A stretch of 64,000 nucleotides of DNA from Ignavibacteria bacterium UBA2360 (GCA_002344125.1 DDTQ01000012.1:186001-250000); one strand, 5' to 3'; shown: positions 53,421-61,367, counted from the stretch's first letter. The notes: generated by a model not told the origin, from the sequence alone. Numbers and translations are program-made.

Positions 53421-54488
53421 ATGAAGAAGGATAAAAACAAAGATAAAGTATCAATTTCAATTTTCAGGAAACGCTGGAGGAAATTCAAAGGTATAAAACG
53501 GGGTTATTATGCTTTCCTGGCTCTTGTTTTTATGTACGGTATTTCTTTTCTGCTGCCGCTCTTCATTAACCATACTGCTATAATGGTTAAATACAACGGC
53601 GAGTATTACTTCCCGCTTTTTAAAAGCGGAATTTACGCGCCGTCAGTTTTCGGGCAGGAAGGTTACGGTGAAACCAATTACCGAAGGCTAAAGGAAACAT
53701 TCAGCAGCGACGCAAGCGATAACTGGGTTCTGATGCCCATTTATCCGTTCAGCCCGAATGAGAACCTGCTTGATGAAACCGAAGGTTCGCCTCCGCACCC
53801 GCCTTCTGCCAGGCATTTGTTCGGTACTGATGACCGGGCAAGGGATGTTTTTGCCCGAACAATGTACGGATTTAACATTTCAATTTCGTTTGCTTTGGTT
53901 GTAACATTTTTTGCATACTTGATCGGAGTTTCAGTTGGCGCTGTGCTTGGATTTTTCAGCGGCAAGATAGATATTTTCGGGCAGCGTTTAATAGAAATAT
54001 GGAGCACATTGCCGTTTTTATATGTTATGATCATTGTCAGCTCTATATTACAGCCTAATTTTATACTGCTTGTGCTGATTCTAACCGCGTTCAGCTGGAT
54101 GGGAATAACATATTATGTAAGGGGTGAGTTTTACAGGGAAAAAGCGAGAGATTATGTTTCTGCGGCCGTTTCACTTGGAGCAAAGAACAGAACAATTATA
54201 TTTAAGCATATACTTCCAAATTCCTTAACCCCGGTTATATCATTTGCGCCGTTCGCTATTGTTGCCGATATCAGCGCGCTGGTATCACTGGATTTCCTTG
54301 GATTCGGGCTTCCGCCGCCAACACCAAGCTGGGGTCAGCTTGTAAGACAGGGTATGACCGATATTAATAACTGGTGGCTTGTCGCGGTTCCGCTTGGGGC
54401 TATGTTCTTAACACTCATAGCAATTGTATTTATCGGCGAAGCCATTAGAGAAGCGTTTGATCCGAAAGTTTATTCAAGGCTGAGGTAA
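53421..54488 (+). CDS. Peptide ABC transporter permease (YejE/OppC-like)
   Basis: A 355-residue permease partner of the preceding gene. The N-terminal helix (about 32-50) is followed by a long extracytoplasmic segment (about 55-140, with MVKYNGEYYFPLFKSGIYAP), which is typical of YejE rather than OppC. Then comes LFGTDDRARDVFARTMYGFN and the transmembrane domain. The EAA loop is RDYVSAAVSLGAKNRTIIFK near 245, and LDFLGFGLPPPTPSWGQLVR follows. The ATPase gene starts 4 bp after the stop. Confidence 0.94.
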   Translation: MKKDKNKDKVSISIFRKRWRKFKGIKRGYYAFLALVFMYGISFLLPLFINHTAIMVKYNGEYYFPLFKSGIYAPSVFGQEGYGETNYRRLKETFSSDASDNWVLMPIYPFSPNENLLDETEGSPPHPPSARHLFGTDDRARDVFARTMYGFNISISFALVVTFFAYLIGVSVGAVLGFFSGKIDIFGQRLIEIWSTLPFLYVMIIVSSILQPNFILLVLILTAFSWMGITYYVRGEFYREKARDYVSAAVSLGAKNRTIIFKHILPNSLTPVISFAPFAIVADISALVSLDFLGFGLPPPTPSWGQLVRQGMTDINNWWLVAVPLGAMFLTLIAIVFIGEAIREAFDPKVYSRLR

Positions 54489-54492
54489 CTAT

Positions 54493-55596
54493 ATGAAGAA
54501 ACTTGTAGAAGTTAAAAATTTACGTACATATTTTTTTGTTGAAGCTACAGATAAACAGCTTTTAGCGCATACGGAGTATGCCAAAGAAGAGTATCTTAAA
54601 AAGTTTTACTCTGAAGATAAGAAGCTCAAAGGGAAGTTTCCGGCAAAAGCGGTTGATGATGTCAGTTTTGATATTCATGAAGGCGAAGTGCTGGCCATTG
54701 TGGGTGAATCGGGTTCCGGTAAATCAGTAACGGCGTATTCACTAACCAGACTTGTACCTGACCCCCCGGGAAAGATCGTTGCCGGTGAAGTGCTCTATAA
54801 AGGCGTTGATATGCTGAAGCTGAGCTATGAAGAAATGAAAAAATACCGCGGTTATGAAATTGCCATGATATTCCAGGAGCCGATGACTTCGCTAAACCCG
54901 GTTATGAAAATAGGTGAACAGATAACGGAGGTTATCTTAACCCATGAAAAAATAAGTAAACAGGATGCTGAAACAAAAGCTATCGAAATGATAGAAGCTG
55001 TGGGAATTCCTGACGCGGCAAAAAGAATGAAAGACTATCCGCACCAGTTCAGCGGCGGTATGAGGCAAAGAGTTATGATCGCCATGGCGCTTGCCTGCAA
55101 TCCTTCACTTCTTATTGCAGATGAACCCACCACGGCGCTGGATGTTACTATCCAGGCGCAGATACTTGAACTGATGATAAAGATCAAAAAGCAGAGAGAA
55201 GATTCAGCGATACTTTTAATTACGCACAACCTTGGAATTGTCGCAGAAGTTTCTGACAGAGTTATAGTTATGTACGGCGGTAAGATCCAGGAGATTGGCG
55301 ATATATTCGGAATATTTAATGAACCTCTGCATCCATACACAAAAGGATTGCTGCAATCATTACCAGATCCATATAAAGATTCCCATGAAGAGCTAAAGGC
55401 TATACCGGGTATTATTCCACATATTCTGGAGCTGCCTAAGGGATGCAAGTTCTGCACAAGATGCACCGAAGCCGTGCAGTTCTGCACTGAGGTTGAGCCT
55501 GAACTTGTTGAAGTTTCACCGGGAAGATCCGTAAGGTGCCACCTTATAACAAACCCTGAGGCAATGATGAATTCTCCAAAGATAAACGTTTCTTAA
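54493..55596 (+). CDS. Peptide ABC transporter ATP-binding protein (OppD/DppD-like)
   Basis: A 367-residue ATPase: Walker A VGESGSGKS near 76, Q-loop IFQEPMTSLNPV, signature FSGGMRQRV near 185, Walker B LLIADEPTTALD, and H-loop LITHNLG. An insertion of about 30 charged residues (roughly 15-47, ATDKQLLAHTEYAKEEYLKK) splits the first strand from the Walker A region, unusual for this family. The C-terminal oligopeptide domain has a Cys cluster (CKFCTRCTEAVQFC) that in related Dpp/Opp ATPases is proposed to bind an iron-sulfur cluster. It works with the ATPase at 55667. Confidence 0.93.
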   Translation: MKKLVEVKNLRTYFFVEATDKQLLAHTEYAKEEYLKKFYSEDKKLKGKFPAKAVDDVSFDIHEGEVLAIVGESGSGKSVTAYSLTRLVPDPPGKIVAGEVLYKGVDMLKLSYEEMKKYRGYEIAMIFQEPMTSLNPVMKIGEQITEVILTHEKISKQDAETKAIEMIEAVGIPDAAKRMKDYPHQFSGGMRQRVMIAMALACNPSLLIADEPTTALDVTIQAQILELMIKIKKQREDSAILLITHNLGIVAEVSDRVIVMYGGKIQEIGDIFGIFNEPLHPYTKGLLQSLPDPYKDSHEELKAIPGIIPHILELPKGCKFCTRCTEAVQFCTEVEPELVEVSPGRSVRCHLITNPEAMMNSPKINVS

Positions 55597-55666
55597 CAGA
55601 AACGATTTTTAGAAAAGAAATGTTTTGTAGAGTCCGGCCACCGGTCAGACAAAAAAAAGTTAAGTT

Positions 55667-56671
55667 ATGAATAACAGCAATATATTAGAAGTAAAAGACC
55701 TGAAGGTCAAGTTTCCTGTCCATGGGGGAGTTTTCCTGGGGAAGGTTGCCGAAGTTAAGGCTGTTGATGGTGTAAGTTTCACTATGAAACAGGGTGAAAC
55801 CCTGGGTATAGTGGGTGAGTCAGGCTGCGGAAAATCAACCTTAGGCAAAGCCATTATAAATATACTTAAGTTCTCTTCGCCTGATGTTGAGATAACAGGT
55901 GAAGTGCTGCTAAATACAGGCAGTGAAATGATAGATCTGACAAAGCTCTCCAGAAATGACATCAGAAAATACCGCGGATTGGTGCAGATGATTTTTCAGG
56001 ACCCGTATTCATCGCTGAATGCCAGGTTAACAGTAGGGCAGATAATTGAAGAGCCTATGCTATATCATACAAACATGCCTAAAAATGAACGGCTTGAGAG
56101 AATTTCTATGCTGCTGCAAAAAGTAGGCTTGCAGCCTGAGCAGTCAAAACGCTACCCGCATGAATTTTCGGGGGGACAAAGGCAGAGGATCGGTATTGCG
56201 AGAGCGCTTGCAACAAACCCCAAACTTATTATTGCTGATGAGCCGGTTTCCGCGCTGGATGTATCTATCCAGGCGCAGGTAATAAACCTGATGCAGGAAC
56301 TGCAGAAGGAATTTGACCTGAGTATTATGTTCATTGCTCATGATCTATCTGTGGTTGAGCATATAAGTTCAAGAATTGCGGTTATGTATCTTGGGAATAT
56401 TGTAGAAGTAGGCTCAGGCAGGGAAGTGTATCACAATCCGAAACATCCCTACAGCAAAGCACTGCTTTCAGCAGTGCCGCTGCCGAATCCCAAGTTCAGA
56501 AACAAAGAAAGAGTGATATTGAAAGGCGATGTGCCCACACCGCTGCGTAAACCCAGCGGCTGCGGCTTCAGAACAAGATGCCCTATTGCTCAGCCTGTAT
56601 GCGCTGATGCGGTTCCGCCGCTTGAAGAAAAAGCGCCGGGTCATACAACGGCCTGCCCGTTTGTATCATAA
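55667..56671 (+). CDS. Peptide ABC transporter ATP-binding protein (OppF/DppF-like)
   Basis: A 334-residue ATPase: Walker A VGESGCGKSTLGKAI near 50, Q-loop MIFQDPYSSLNARLTVGQII (classic OppF sequence), signature FSGGQRQRIGIARAL, Walker B LIIADEPVSALDVS, H-loop FIAHDLSVVEH, and a C-terminal oligopeptide domain with CGFRTRCPIAQPVC. Yej systems usually carry one fused double ATPase (YejF); here two separate genes take that place. 70 bp after the OppD-like gene. A strong terminator follows. Confidence 0.94.
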   Translation: MNNSNILEVKDLKVKFPVHGGVFLGKVAEVKAVDGVSFTMKQGETLGIVGESGCGKSTLGKAIINILKFSSPDVEITGEVLLNTGSEMIDLTKLSRNDIRKYRGLVQMIFQDPYSSLNARLTVGQIIEEPMLYHTNMPKNERLERISMLLQKVGLQPEQSKRYPHEFSGGQRQRIGIARALATNPKLIIADEPVSALDVSIQAQVINLMQELQKEFDLSIMFIAHDLSVVEHISSRIAVMYLGNIVEVGSGREVYHNPKHPYSKALLSAVPLPNPKFRNKERVILKGDVPTPLRKPSGCGFRTRCPIAQPVCADAVPPLEEKAPGHTTACPFVS

Positions 56672-56695
56672 GAATTTTAGGCGAACGCAAAACAA

Positions 56696-56722
56696 AAAAC
56701 CCCCGTTAATAACGGGGGTTTT
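56696..56722 (+). terminator. Terminator of the peptide importer operon
   Basis: Perfect 12-bp stem AAAACCCCCGTT (56696-56707) and AACGGGGGTTTT (56711-56722) with AAT loop, 24 bp after the last ATPase gene. Confidence 0.92.
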
Positions 56723-56754
56723 GTATTTTATATCCTGTATTCTGACCCGCAATT

Positions 56755-56770
56755 CCCCTCTTGAGAGGGG
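56755..56770. repeat. Small GC-rich intergenic hairpin
   Basis: CCCCTC (56755-56760), loop TTGA, GAGGGG (56765-56770), followed by a purine-rich tail. It resembles the second hairpin at 16881-16902 and may belong to the same dispersed intergenic family. Confidence 0.45.
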
Positions 56771-56823
56771 AGGGAGCGAAGCGGAAGGGGTGTATTTCGT
56801 TTTCTCAAATATTTATTTAAGCA

Positions 56824-57681
56824 CTACTCGTTCACGTATTTCGAAAGATTGATAACCGTGCTCGAAAGTCCCAGGCTTGGGATGCCCATTACCTGACCGC
56901 TCGAAACAACTGTACCAAGTATCAAGCTTTCACTTTGGTTAGAAGTATTGGTTTTATTGTACTGAACGATCCACAGATCAAGCGGAAAGCCTGAGAGTTC
57001 TGTTATAAATGCCGGCAGTCCCAATGTTCCGGCTGCCGGAATAAGTATCATATTCCTTGTTTGGTTTGTACCAGTCTGAAAAAATTTGCTGCCGTTCATT
57101 GTGCTTGATGCCGGAATGAAATTATCATTAAACTTAATTACCGGGCTTGTTGAAAATGATAGACTCATTGATGCGTCACTGTTTATTAAAGCAGATGGCG
57201 TTGTTGAAATTGAAAGATCTGTAGAAATGATGAGATCAAGCGCGCCTGAGATCAATCCCCTTGCGGAAGTATCCTGAATTAAGCTCAATAGCTGGTTAGT
57301 ATTAAAAAGAGCTGTTAACTCAATGCAATCAGTGGCTGTTGGCAATGGGTTAGGAGTATAGATCCTCAGCGAAGTATCAGCCGGCACCCTGTAAACATAA
57401 AGCCATGCGCCAATTGAGGAAGGATCTGAAATTGAGTTAATAAGCGAAATCTCAGTTTTTCCGTTTGCCAGAACATTTTTACCCATAATTAACACAAGTT
57501 TTGTATTGGGACCGTATGTTCTTGTTGCCTGGGCATTTGCGGAATCGAGTCTATCTTTAGCTGTAACTTCATTTTTGGTTACTGCGTTAATTATTTCATC
57601 TGTACTGCATCCCTGAAGCTGAAATGATATGACTGTTACTGCTGCGATCAAAAAAGGCGGTAAAATTAAGCGTTTTAACAT
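56824..57681 (-). CDS. Lipoprotein of unknown function
   Basis: A 285-residue predicted lipoprotein (lipobox LQGC, Cys near residue 25, after a hydrophobic core AAVTVISFQ). The mature part begins with a helical NAVTKNEVTAKDRLDSANAQ segment, then a Ser/Thr/Leu-rich body with many short beta strands (KLVLIMGKNVLANGKTEISL, SMSLSFSTSPVIKF). No family or catalytic motif was recognised. ATG start. Downstream of the convergent peptide-importer terminator; no partner gene. Confidence 0.72.
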   Translation of the reverse strand: MLKRLILPPFLIAAVTVISFQLQGCSTDEIINAVTKNEVTAKDRLDSANAQATRTYGPNTKLVLIMGKNVLANGKTEISLINSISDPSSIGAWLYVYRVPADTSLRIYTPNPLPTATDCIELTALFNTNQLLSLIQDTSARGLISGALDLIISTDLSISTTPSALINSDASMSLSFSTSPVIKFNDNFIPASSTMNGSKFFQTGTNQTRNMILIPAAGTLGLPAFITELSGFPLDLWIVQYNKTNTSNQSESLILGTVVSSGQVMGIPSLGLSSTVINLSKYVNE

Positions 57682-57706
57682 ATTTTGTCGTTTTAATTTA
57701 TATTTT

Positions 57707-57759
57707 CCGCCGGGTCGTAAGACCCGGCGGTACTGTGATGCCGGGCTTAGTTCCCGGCA
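57707..57759. repeat. Tandem GC-rich hairpins
   Basis: First: perfect 10-bp stem CCGCCGGGTC (57707-57716), GTAA tetraloop, GACCCGGCGG (57721-57730). Second: TGCCGGG (57739-57745) and CCCGGCA (57753-57759). Both share the CCGGG core and lie between two minus-strand genes. They lack T tracts, so they look more like intergenic repeats than intrinsic terminators. Confidence 0.65.
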
Positions 57760-57812
57760 ATGATATACTGCTATCTAATTAAACAAAGATACGAAGATTT
57801 GGTTGCGAAAAT

Positions 57813-58580
57813 CTATGATAAATGTTTTGAATCTATGTAAATGTTTGTATCATACAAAAACTCAATCTTCCCATTTACCTGGTTCTTCTCAAATATCTCA
57901 TTTAATTCAGCGAGCATTGGTTCGTATAAGGGACTATCATACTGAGGGGTGTATGATGACGATAACAACCTGCCGGTTACACCGGCGAGATCGAATACCT
58001 GTTTATTTGGAAAAGTTTTCTTTGTGTAAGCACTATCATAGAATTCATTCAGTTTTTTTTCATCAATATTTTCATGCCTCACGTTTTTATAATCAGTGCC
58101 GTATTTAAGCAGCAGCTTTTCGTAGGCAGCCAAAAACGGATTCCCGTCAAGTATTCTTTCATTCCATATCAGGCAGATTCTGCCAGTGGGTTTAAGTATC
58201 CTTTTAAATTCAATTTTTACCTTCGGAATATCAAACCAATGGAAAGCCTGCGCGCATATAATGAGATCAATTGAGTTATCTGGCAGGGTGGTTTCTTCTG
58301 CTGTGGCATTAATGCTTTTAAAATTGCTGTAAGCAGAGAGTAATTTCTCAGCAGCTTCGCGCATCGCGTCGTTTGGTTCGACCCCATATACAGCGTTGCC
58401 ATTCTTCAGGAACAGCTCTGCAGATATTCCCGTGCCGGAGCCTATATCCGCAATGACTGAATCAGATCTAAGTATGCCCTCGGATTTCAGGTATTCAATT
58501 ACTTCTACCGGATATGAGGGGCGGTATTTAATGTAATTTTCTACACGGCCGGTAAAACGGGTTGTGGAGTTGGAGTCCAA
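57813..58580 (-). CDS. Class I SAM-dependent methyltransferase
   Basis: A 255-residue methyltransferase with motif I VIADIGSGTGISAEL near residue 42, acidic motif II GVEPNDAMREAAEK, motif III/IV IDLIICAQAFHWFD near 110, and KIEFKRILKPTGRICLIWNE. The FTGRVENYIKYRPSYPVEVI opening is common in a family annotated only as class I methyltransferase; the substrate is unknown. TTG start. Divergent from gltX with 103 bp between. Confidence 0.9.
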   Translation of the reverse strand: MDSNSTTRFTGRVENYIKYRPSYPVEVIEYLKSEGILRSDSVIADIGSGTGISAELFLKNGNAVYGVEPNDAMREAAEKLLSAYSNFKSINATAEETTLPDNSIDLIICAQAFHWFDIPKVKIEFKRILKPTGRICLIWNERILDGNPFLAAYEKLLLKYGTDYKNVRHENIDEKKLNEFYDSAYTKKTFPNKQVFDLAGVTGRLLSSSYTPQYDSPLYEPMLAELNEIFEKNQVNGKIEFLYDTNIYIDSKHLS

Positions 58581-58683
58581 TTATGATTTTTCCTATTATT
58601 TAAAATATAAAACAGCAATATTTGTAAAATAATGAATTAAATCACATATTTTTAGATAAATATCAATATAGAAACTGAATTTA

Positions 58684-60120
58684 ATGAATAACGAAGTACG
58701 AGTACGTTTTGCGCCATCACCAACAGGTTATCTGCATCTGGGCAGTTTGCGGACAGCCCTGTTCAACTATCTGTTTGCCAGGCACCATAATGGCAAGTTT
58801 ATTTTGCGGATTGAAGATACAGATCAATCACGTAAGGTTGAAGGTGCAGTTGAGAATCTGATAAATATACTGAATGAAATGGGCTTGAATTATGATGAGG
58901 GTCCGGGGTTTGGCGGTGAGTTTGGTCCGTACTTTCAGTCGGAGCGGCTGGATATATACAAGAAGTATTGCGACGAGCTCCTGGCAAACGGTCACGCTTA
59001 TTACGCCTTTGAAACCGCCGAAGAGCTGGATGAAATGCGTAAAGTACAGCAGATGCAGGGCAAGCAGACGATGTATGACCGCAGGGCAAGGGTCCTAACC
59101 GAAAATGAAGTGAAAGAAAAATTAGATTCGGGGATTCCTTATGTGATTAGATTAAAAGTACCGTTGGATACTGAAATTAGATTCACAGATATTATCCGCG
59201 GGAATGTTAAGATAGATACGAATCTTGTGGATGACCAGGTATTACTGAAGAGTGATGGGTTCCCGACGTATCACTTAGCGAATGTAATTGATGACCACTT
59301 AATGCAAATAACGCATATTATAAGGGGTGAAGAATGGCTTACATCAGTGCCCAAGCACATAATATTGTATAATGCATTTGGATGGGAAGTACCGCAAATG
59401 GCACACGTGCCGCTGATATTGAATCCCGATAAATCCAAGCTTTCCAAGCGCCAGGGCGATGTTGCCACCGAAGATTACCTGAGGAAAGGCTACCTGAAAG
59501 AGGCTCTGCTGAATTTTATGACATTGCTGGGGTGGAACCCGGGGGATGGGGAAGAGAAAGAGATATTTACCAAAGCGGAGCTGATAGAGAAATTCAGCAT
59601 AGAGAGGGTTAATTCCGCAGGAGCAGTATTTAATGCAGAAAAGCTTAACTGGATGAATGGTGAGTATATTAAGAATTATGATATTGATGCGTTGAGTGAA
59701 TTAATTATACCATATTTAAATGCAGACGGAATAGACACAAGTGATAATATAAAAACAAAAAGAGTTATATTTGCCATCAGGAATTATATAAATAAACTGG
59801 ATGAAGCCTCTGAACAGGCGAAGGTGTATTATAATGAAGTGAAGCTGAACGATGAACAGACCGCAATTGTAAAGGCGGAAACATCTATTCAGGTTTTCAA
59901 CGCGCTTGCGGCAAAGATTGAAGCTATGCTTGAAATTACTGCCGATAATTTCAAACCTGTACTGAGCGAAGTGCAGAAGGAAACCGGTGTTAAGGGGAAA
60001 AATCTGTTTTTGCCTGTAAGGCTTGCCCTGACGGGCGAAGAGCACGGACCTGAGCTTGGAATGATAGCGTATGTTCTGGGGAAGGAAGAAGTGCTGAAGA
60101 GGTTAAGGGCAATAGTCTGA
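58684..60120 (+). CDS. gltX: Glutamyl-tRNA synthetase
   Basis: Class Ic synthetase charging tRNA-Glu (and possibly tRNA-Gln). The 478 residues show the HIGH-type motif in FAPSPTGYLHLGSLRTALFN (HLGS at about 17-20), ILRIEDTDQSR, the KMSKS-type motif KLSKRQGD near 245, and a helical anticodon-binding domain ending LGKEEVLKRLRAIV. ATG start, near-normal length. The REPIN/RAYT region begins 7 bp after its stop. Confidence 0.97.
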   Translation: MNNEVRVRFAPSPTGYLHLGSLRTALFNYLFARHHNGKFILRIEDTDQSRKVEGAVENLINILNEMGLNYDEGPGFGGEFGPYFQSERLDIYKKYCDELLANGHAYYAFETAEELDEMRKVQQMQGKQTMYDRRARVLTENEVKEKLDSGIPYVIRLKVPLDTEIRFTDIIRGNVKIDTNLVDDQVLLKSDGFPTYHLANVIDDHLMQITHIIRGEEWLTSVPKHIILYNAFGWEVPQMAHVPLILNPDKSKLSKRQGDVATEDYLRKGYLKEALLNFMTLLGWNPGDGEEKEIFTKAELIEKFSIERVNSAGAVFNAEKLNWMNGEYIKNYDIDALSELIIPYLNADGIDTSDNIKTKRVIFAIRNYINKLDEASEQAKVYYNEVKLNDEQTAIVKAETSIQVFNALAAKIEAMLEITADNFKPVLSEVQKETGVKGKNLFLPVRLALTGEEHGPELGMIAYVLGKEEVLKRLRAIV

Positions 60121-60127
60121 TTTTCGT

Positions 60128-60170
60128 GGAGTGCACTGACTGCGCCCGACTGCTTAGGCAGTTCAGTGCA
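60128..60170. repeat. Degenerate REP element R0
   Basis: GGAG (60128-60131) followed by a hairpin TGCACTGACTGC (60132-60143) and GCAGTTCAGTGCA (60158-60170) with one bulge and a 14-base loop. The second, inverted REP is eroded (TGCAATTAATGC). Its right arm is also present at 61168-61180 as part of the 150-bp duplication. Confidence 0.7.
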
Positions 60171-60306
60171 TGCAATTAATGCTGTATCCAGATTTTGCTT
60201 TTCTTGGAGTGCACTGACTGCGTCAGTGCATGCATCAACGCAGTTGATGCACTCCAAAGAGAGGCAAAGGCGACATCAACCTTAGAAACAAGGCAGGCGC
60301 AGTTGA
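60157..60306 (+). repeat. Left copy of 150-bp direct repeat flanking the RAYT gene
   Basis: Matches 61167-61316 at a constant offset of 1010 bases with six substitutions (about 96% identity) and no gaps. It contains REPIN R1 and its conserved flanks. The pair brackets the transposase gene. Confidence 0.9.
60206..60255. repeat. REPIN R1
   Basis: 50 bp made of two inverted REPs. GGAG (60206-60209), hairpin GCACTGAC-TGC-GTCAGTGC, AT, hairpin GCATCAAC-GCA-GTTGATGC, CTCC (60252-60255). Outer TTGGAGT and ACTCCAA also pair, so a three-way junction or a single long hairpin can form. Confidence 0.88.
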
Positions 60307-60378
60307 GTACTCCAAACAAAATATTCAAAAAGGATATAAATAAAATTAATGTTCATTTTTTTAGTTGGTGCTTTTCGT

Positions 60379-60428
60379 GGAGTGCACTGACTGAGTCAGT
60401 GCATGCATCAACGCAGTTGATGCACTCC
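60379..60428. repeat. REPIN R2
   Basis: Same 50-bp architecture as R1 with GGAG at 60379-60382 and CTCC at 60425-60428. First loop is TGA, second GCA, the only copy whose loops are not complementary. It is followed by the same AAAGAGAGGCAAAGGCGACA tail as R1. Confidence 0.88.
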
Positions 60429-60501
60429 AAAGAGAGGCAAAGGCGACATCTTCCTTGGAAACATAGTAAGCACAATAAATTTATTTCAGACAATTAATAA
60501 A

Positions 60502-60999
60502 TTGGAAGAGTTTAAAATATACAACCATAATCCGCCACATTATTACAAAAAAAATGCTAAGTATTTTATTACCGGATCTATTTATAAAAAGAGGGATTTG
60601 TTGAAGTCAAATGAAGCGAAAAATAAACTGTATGAGTATATTATCATATCCGCGAATAATTTTAATTGGGTATTGGAAGATTGGGTAATATTGAATAATC
60701 ATTATCACTTGATGCTCGAATCACCTGATAACCCTGCAACTTTGAGTGAAATGATGGGCAATATTCATCGATATTCTGCAATTTGGATAAATAAGAATGT
60801 AAAATATGACAGGGCATACGATAAAGTGTGGCATAATTACTGGGATAAATGTTTAACATATGAAAGGTCATATTTCACAAGATTAAATTACATATGGTTC
60901 AACCCGGTCAAGCATAAACTTGCGGATGATGCCAAAGATTACGAATTCGGAAGTTATTTCCAGAGGTTTAAACTGAAAAGGATTACCTTGAAAATATAA
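60502..60999 (+). CDS. REP-associated tyrosine transposase (RAYT, Y1_Tnp / IS200-like)
   Basis: A 165-residue single-strand DNA endonuclease-like protein. HUH motif as LNNHYHLMLESPDNPATL (His-Tyr-His near residue 74-76), upstream strand KYFITGSIYKKRDLLKSNEA, and the RAYT C-terminal region RSYFTRLNYIWFNPVKHKLA with the candidate catalytic Tyr in LNYIWFNPV, then YEFGSYFQRF. RAYTs are domesticated IS200/IS605 relatives that bind and cut REP hairpins carrying a 5' G(T/G)AG, exactly the elements on both sides here. Compact and frame-intact, TTG start. No cargo gene, so this looks like a REP-maintaining unit rather than a transposon. Confidence 0.88.
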   Translation: MEEFKIYNHNPPHYYKKNAKYFITGSIYKKRDLLKSNEAKNKLYEYIIISANNFNWVLEDWVILNNHYHLMLESPDNPATLSEMMGNIHRYSAIWINKNVKYDRAYDKVWHNYWDKCLTYERSYFTRLNYIWFNPVKHKLADDAKDYEFGSYFQRFKLKRITLKI

Positions 61000-61066
61000 A
61001 GAAGCTTTATCCGTGTGATAATTTATTGGAAGATGACAATTTCTGATTGTTTAAAGTTGTTTTTCT

Positions 61067-61116
61067 TGAGTGCACTGACTGTGTCAGTGCATGCATCAAC
61101 ACAGTTGATGCACTCC
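61067..61116. repeat. REPIN R3
   Basis: Same architecture: TGAG (61067-61070, one base off GGAG), hairpin GCACTGAC-TGT-GTCAGTGC, AT, GCATCAAC-ACA-GTTGATGC, CTCC (61113-61116). Loops are TGT and ACA. Confidence 0.85.
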
Positions 61117-61166
61117 AAAGAGAGCAAAAGCGGATGCGCGATCATGAATAAGAATCTGACTACAAT

Positions 61167-61316
61167 GGCAGTTCAGTGCATGCAATTAATGCTGTATCCA
61201 GATTTTGCTTTTCTTGGAGTGCACTGACTGTGTCGGTGCATGCATCAACACAGTTGATGCACTCCAAAGAGAAGCAAAGGCAGCATCAACCTTAGAAACA
61301 AGGCAGGCGCAGTTGA
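61167..61316 (+). repeat. Right copy of 150-bp direct repeat flanking the RAYT gene
   Basis: Matches 60157-60306 with six substitutions; contains REPIN R4. Beyond each end the two copies diverge abruptly. Confidence 0.9.
61216..61265. repeat. REPIN R4
   Basis: GGAG (61216-61219), hairpin GCACTGAC-TGT-GTCGGTGC (one U-G wobble), AT, GCATCAAC-ACA-GTTGATGC, CTCC (61262-61265). Loops TGT and ACA as in R3, unlike the TGC and GCA of its duplicate R1. Confidence 0.88.
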
Positions 61317-61367
61317 TGCGCATTGTAAACAACAATATAAGTTTATAATAAACTAAAACTAAATATT

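Noticed and set aside
60195..60497. Open frame of about 100 codons with repeated VSACINAVDALQ-type segments
   Set aside because: It is a translation of the REPIN copies; the repeated peptide comes from palindromic DNA and has no signal, RBS or family support. The same applies to 61015-61227.
60121..61320. CRISPR array
   Set aside because: The repeats are internally palindromic, separated by unequal and partly duplicated stretches and a gene, with no uniform spacers and no cas genes.
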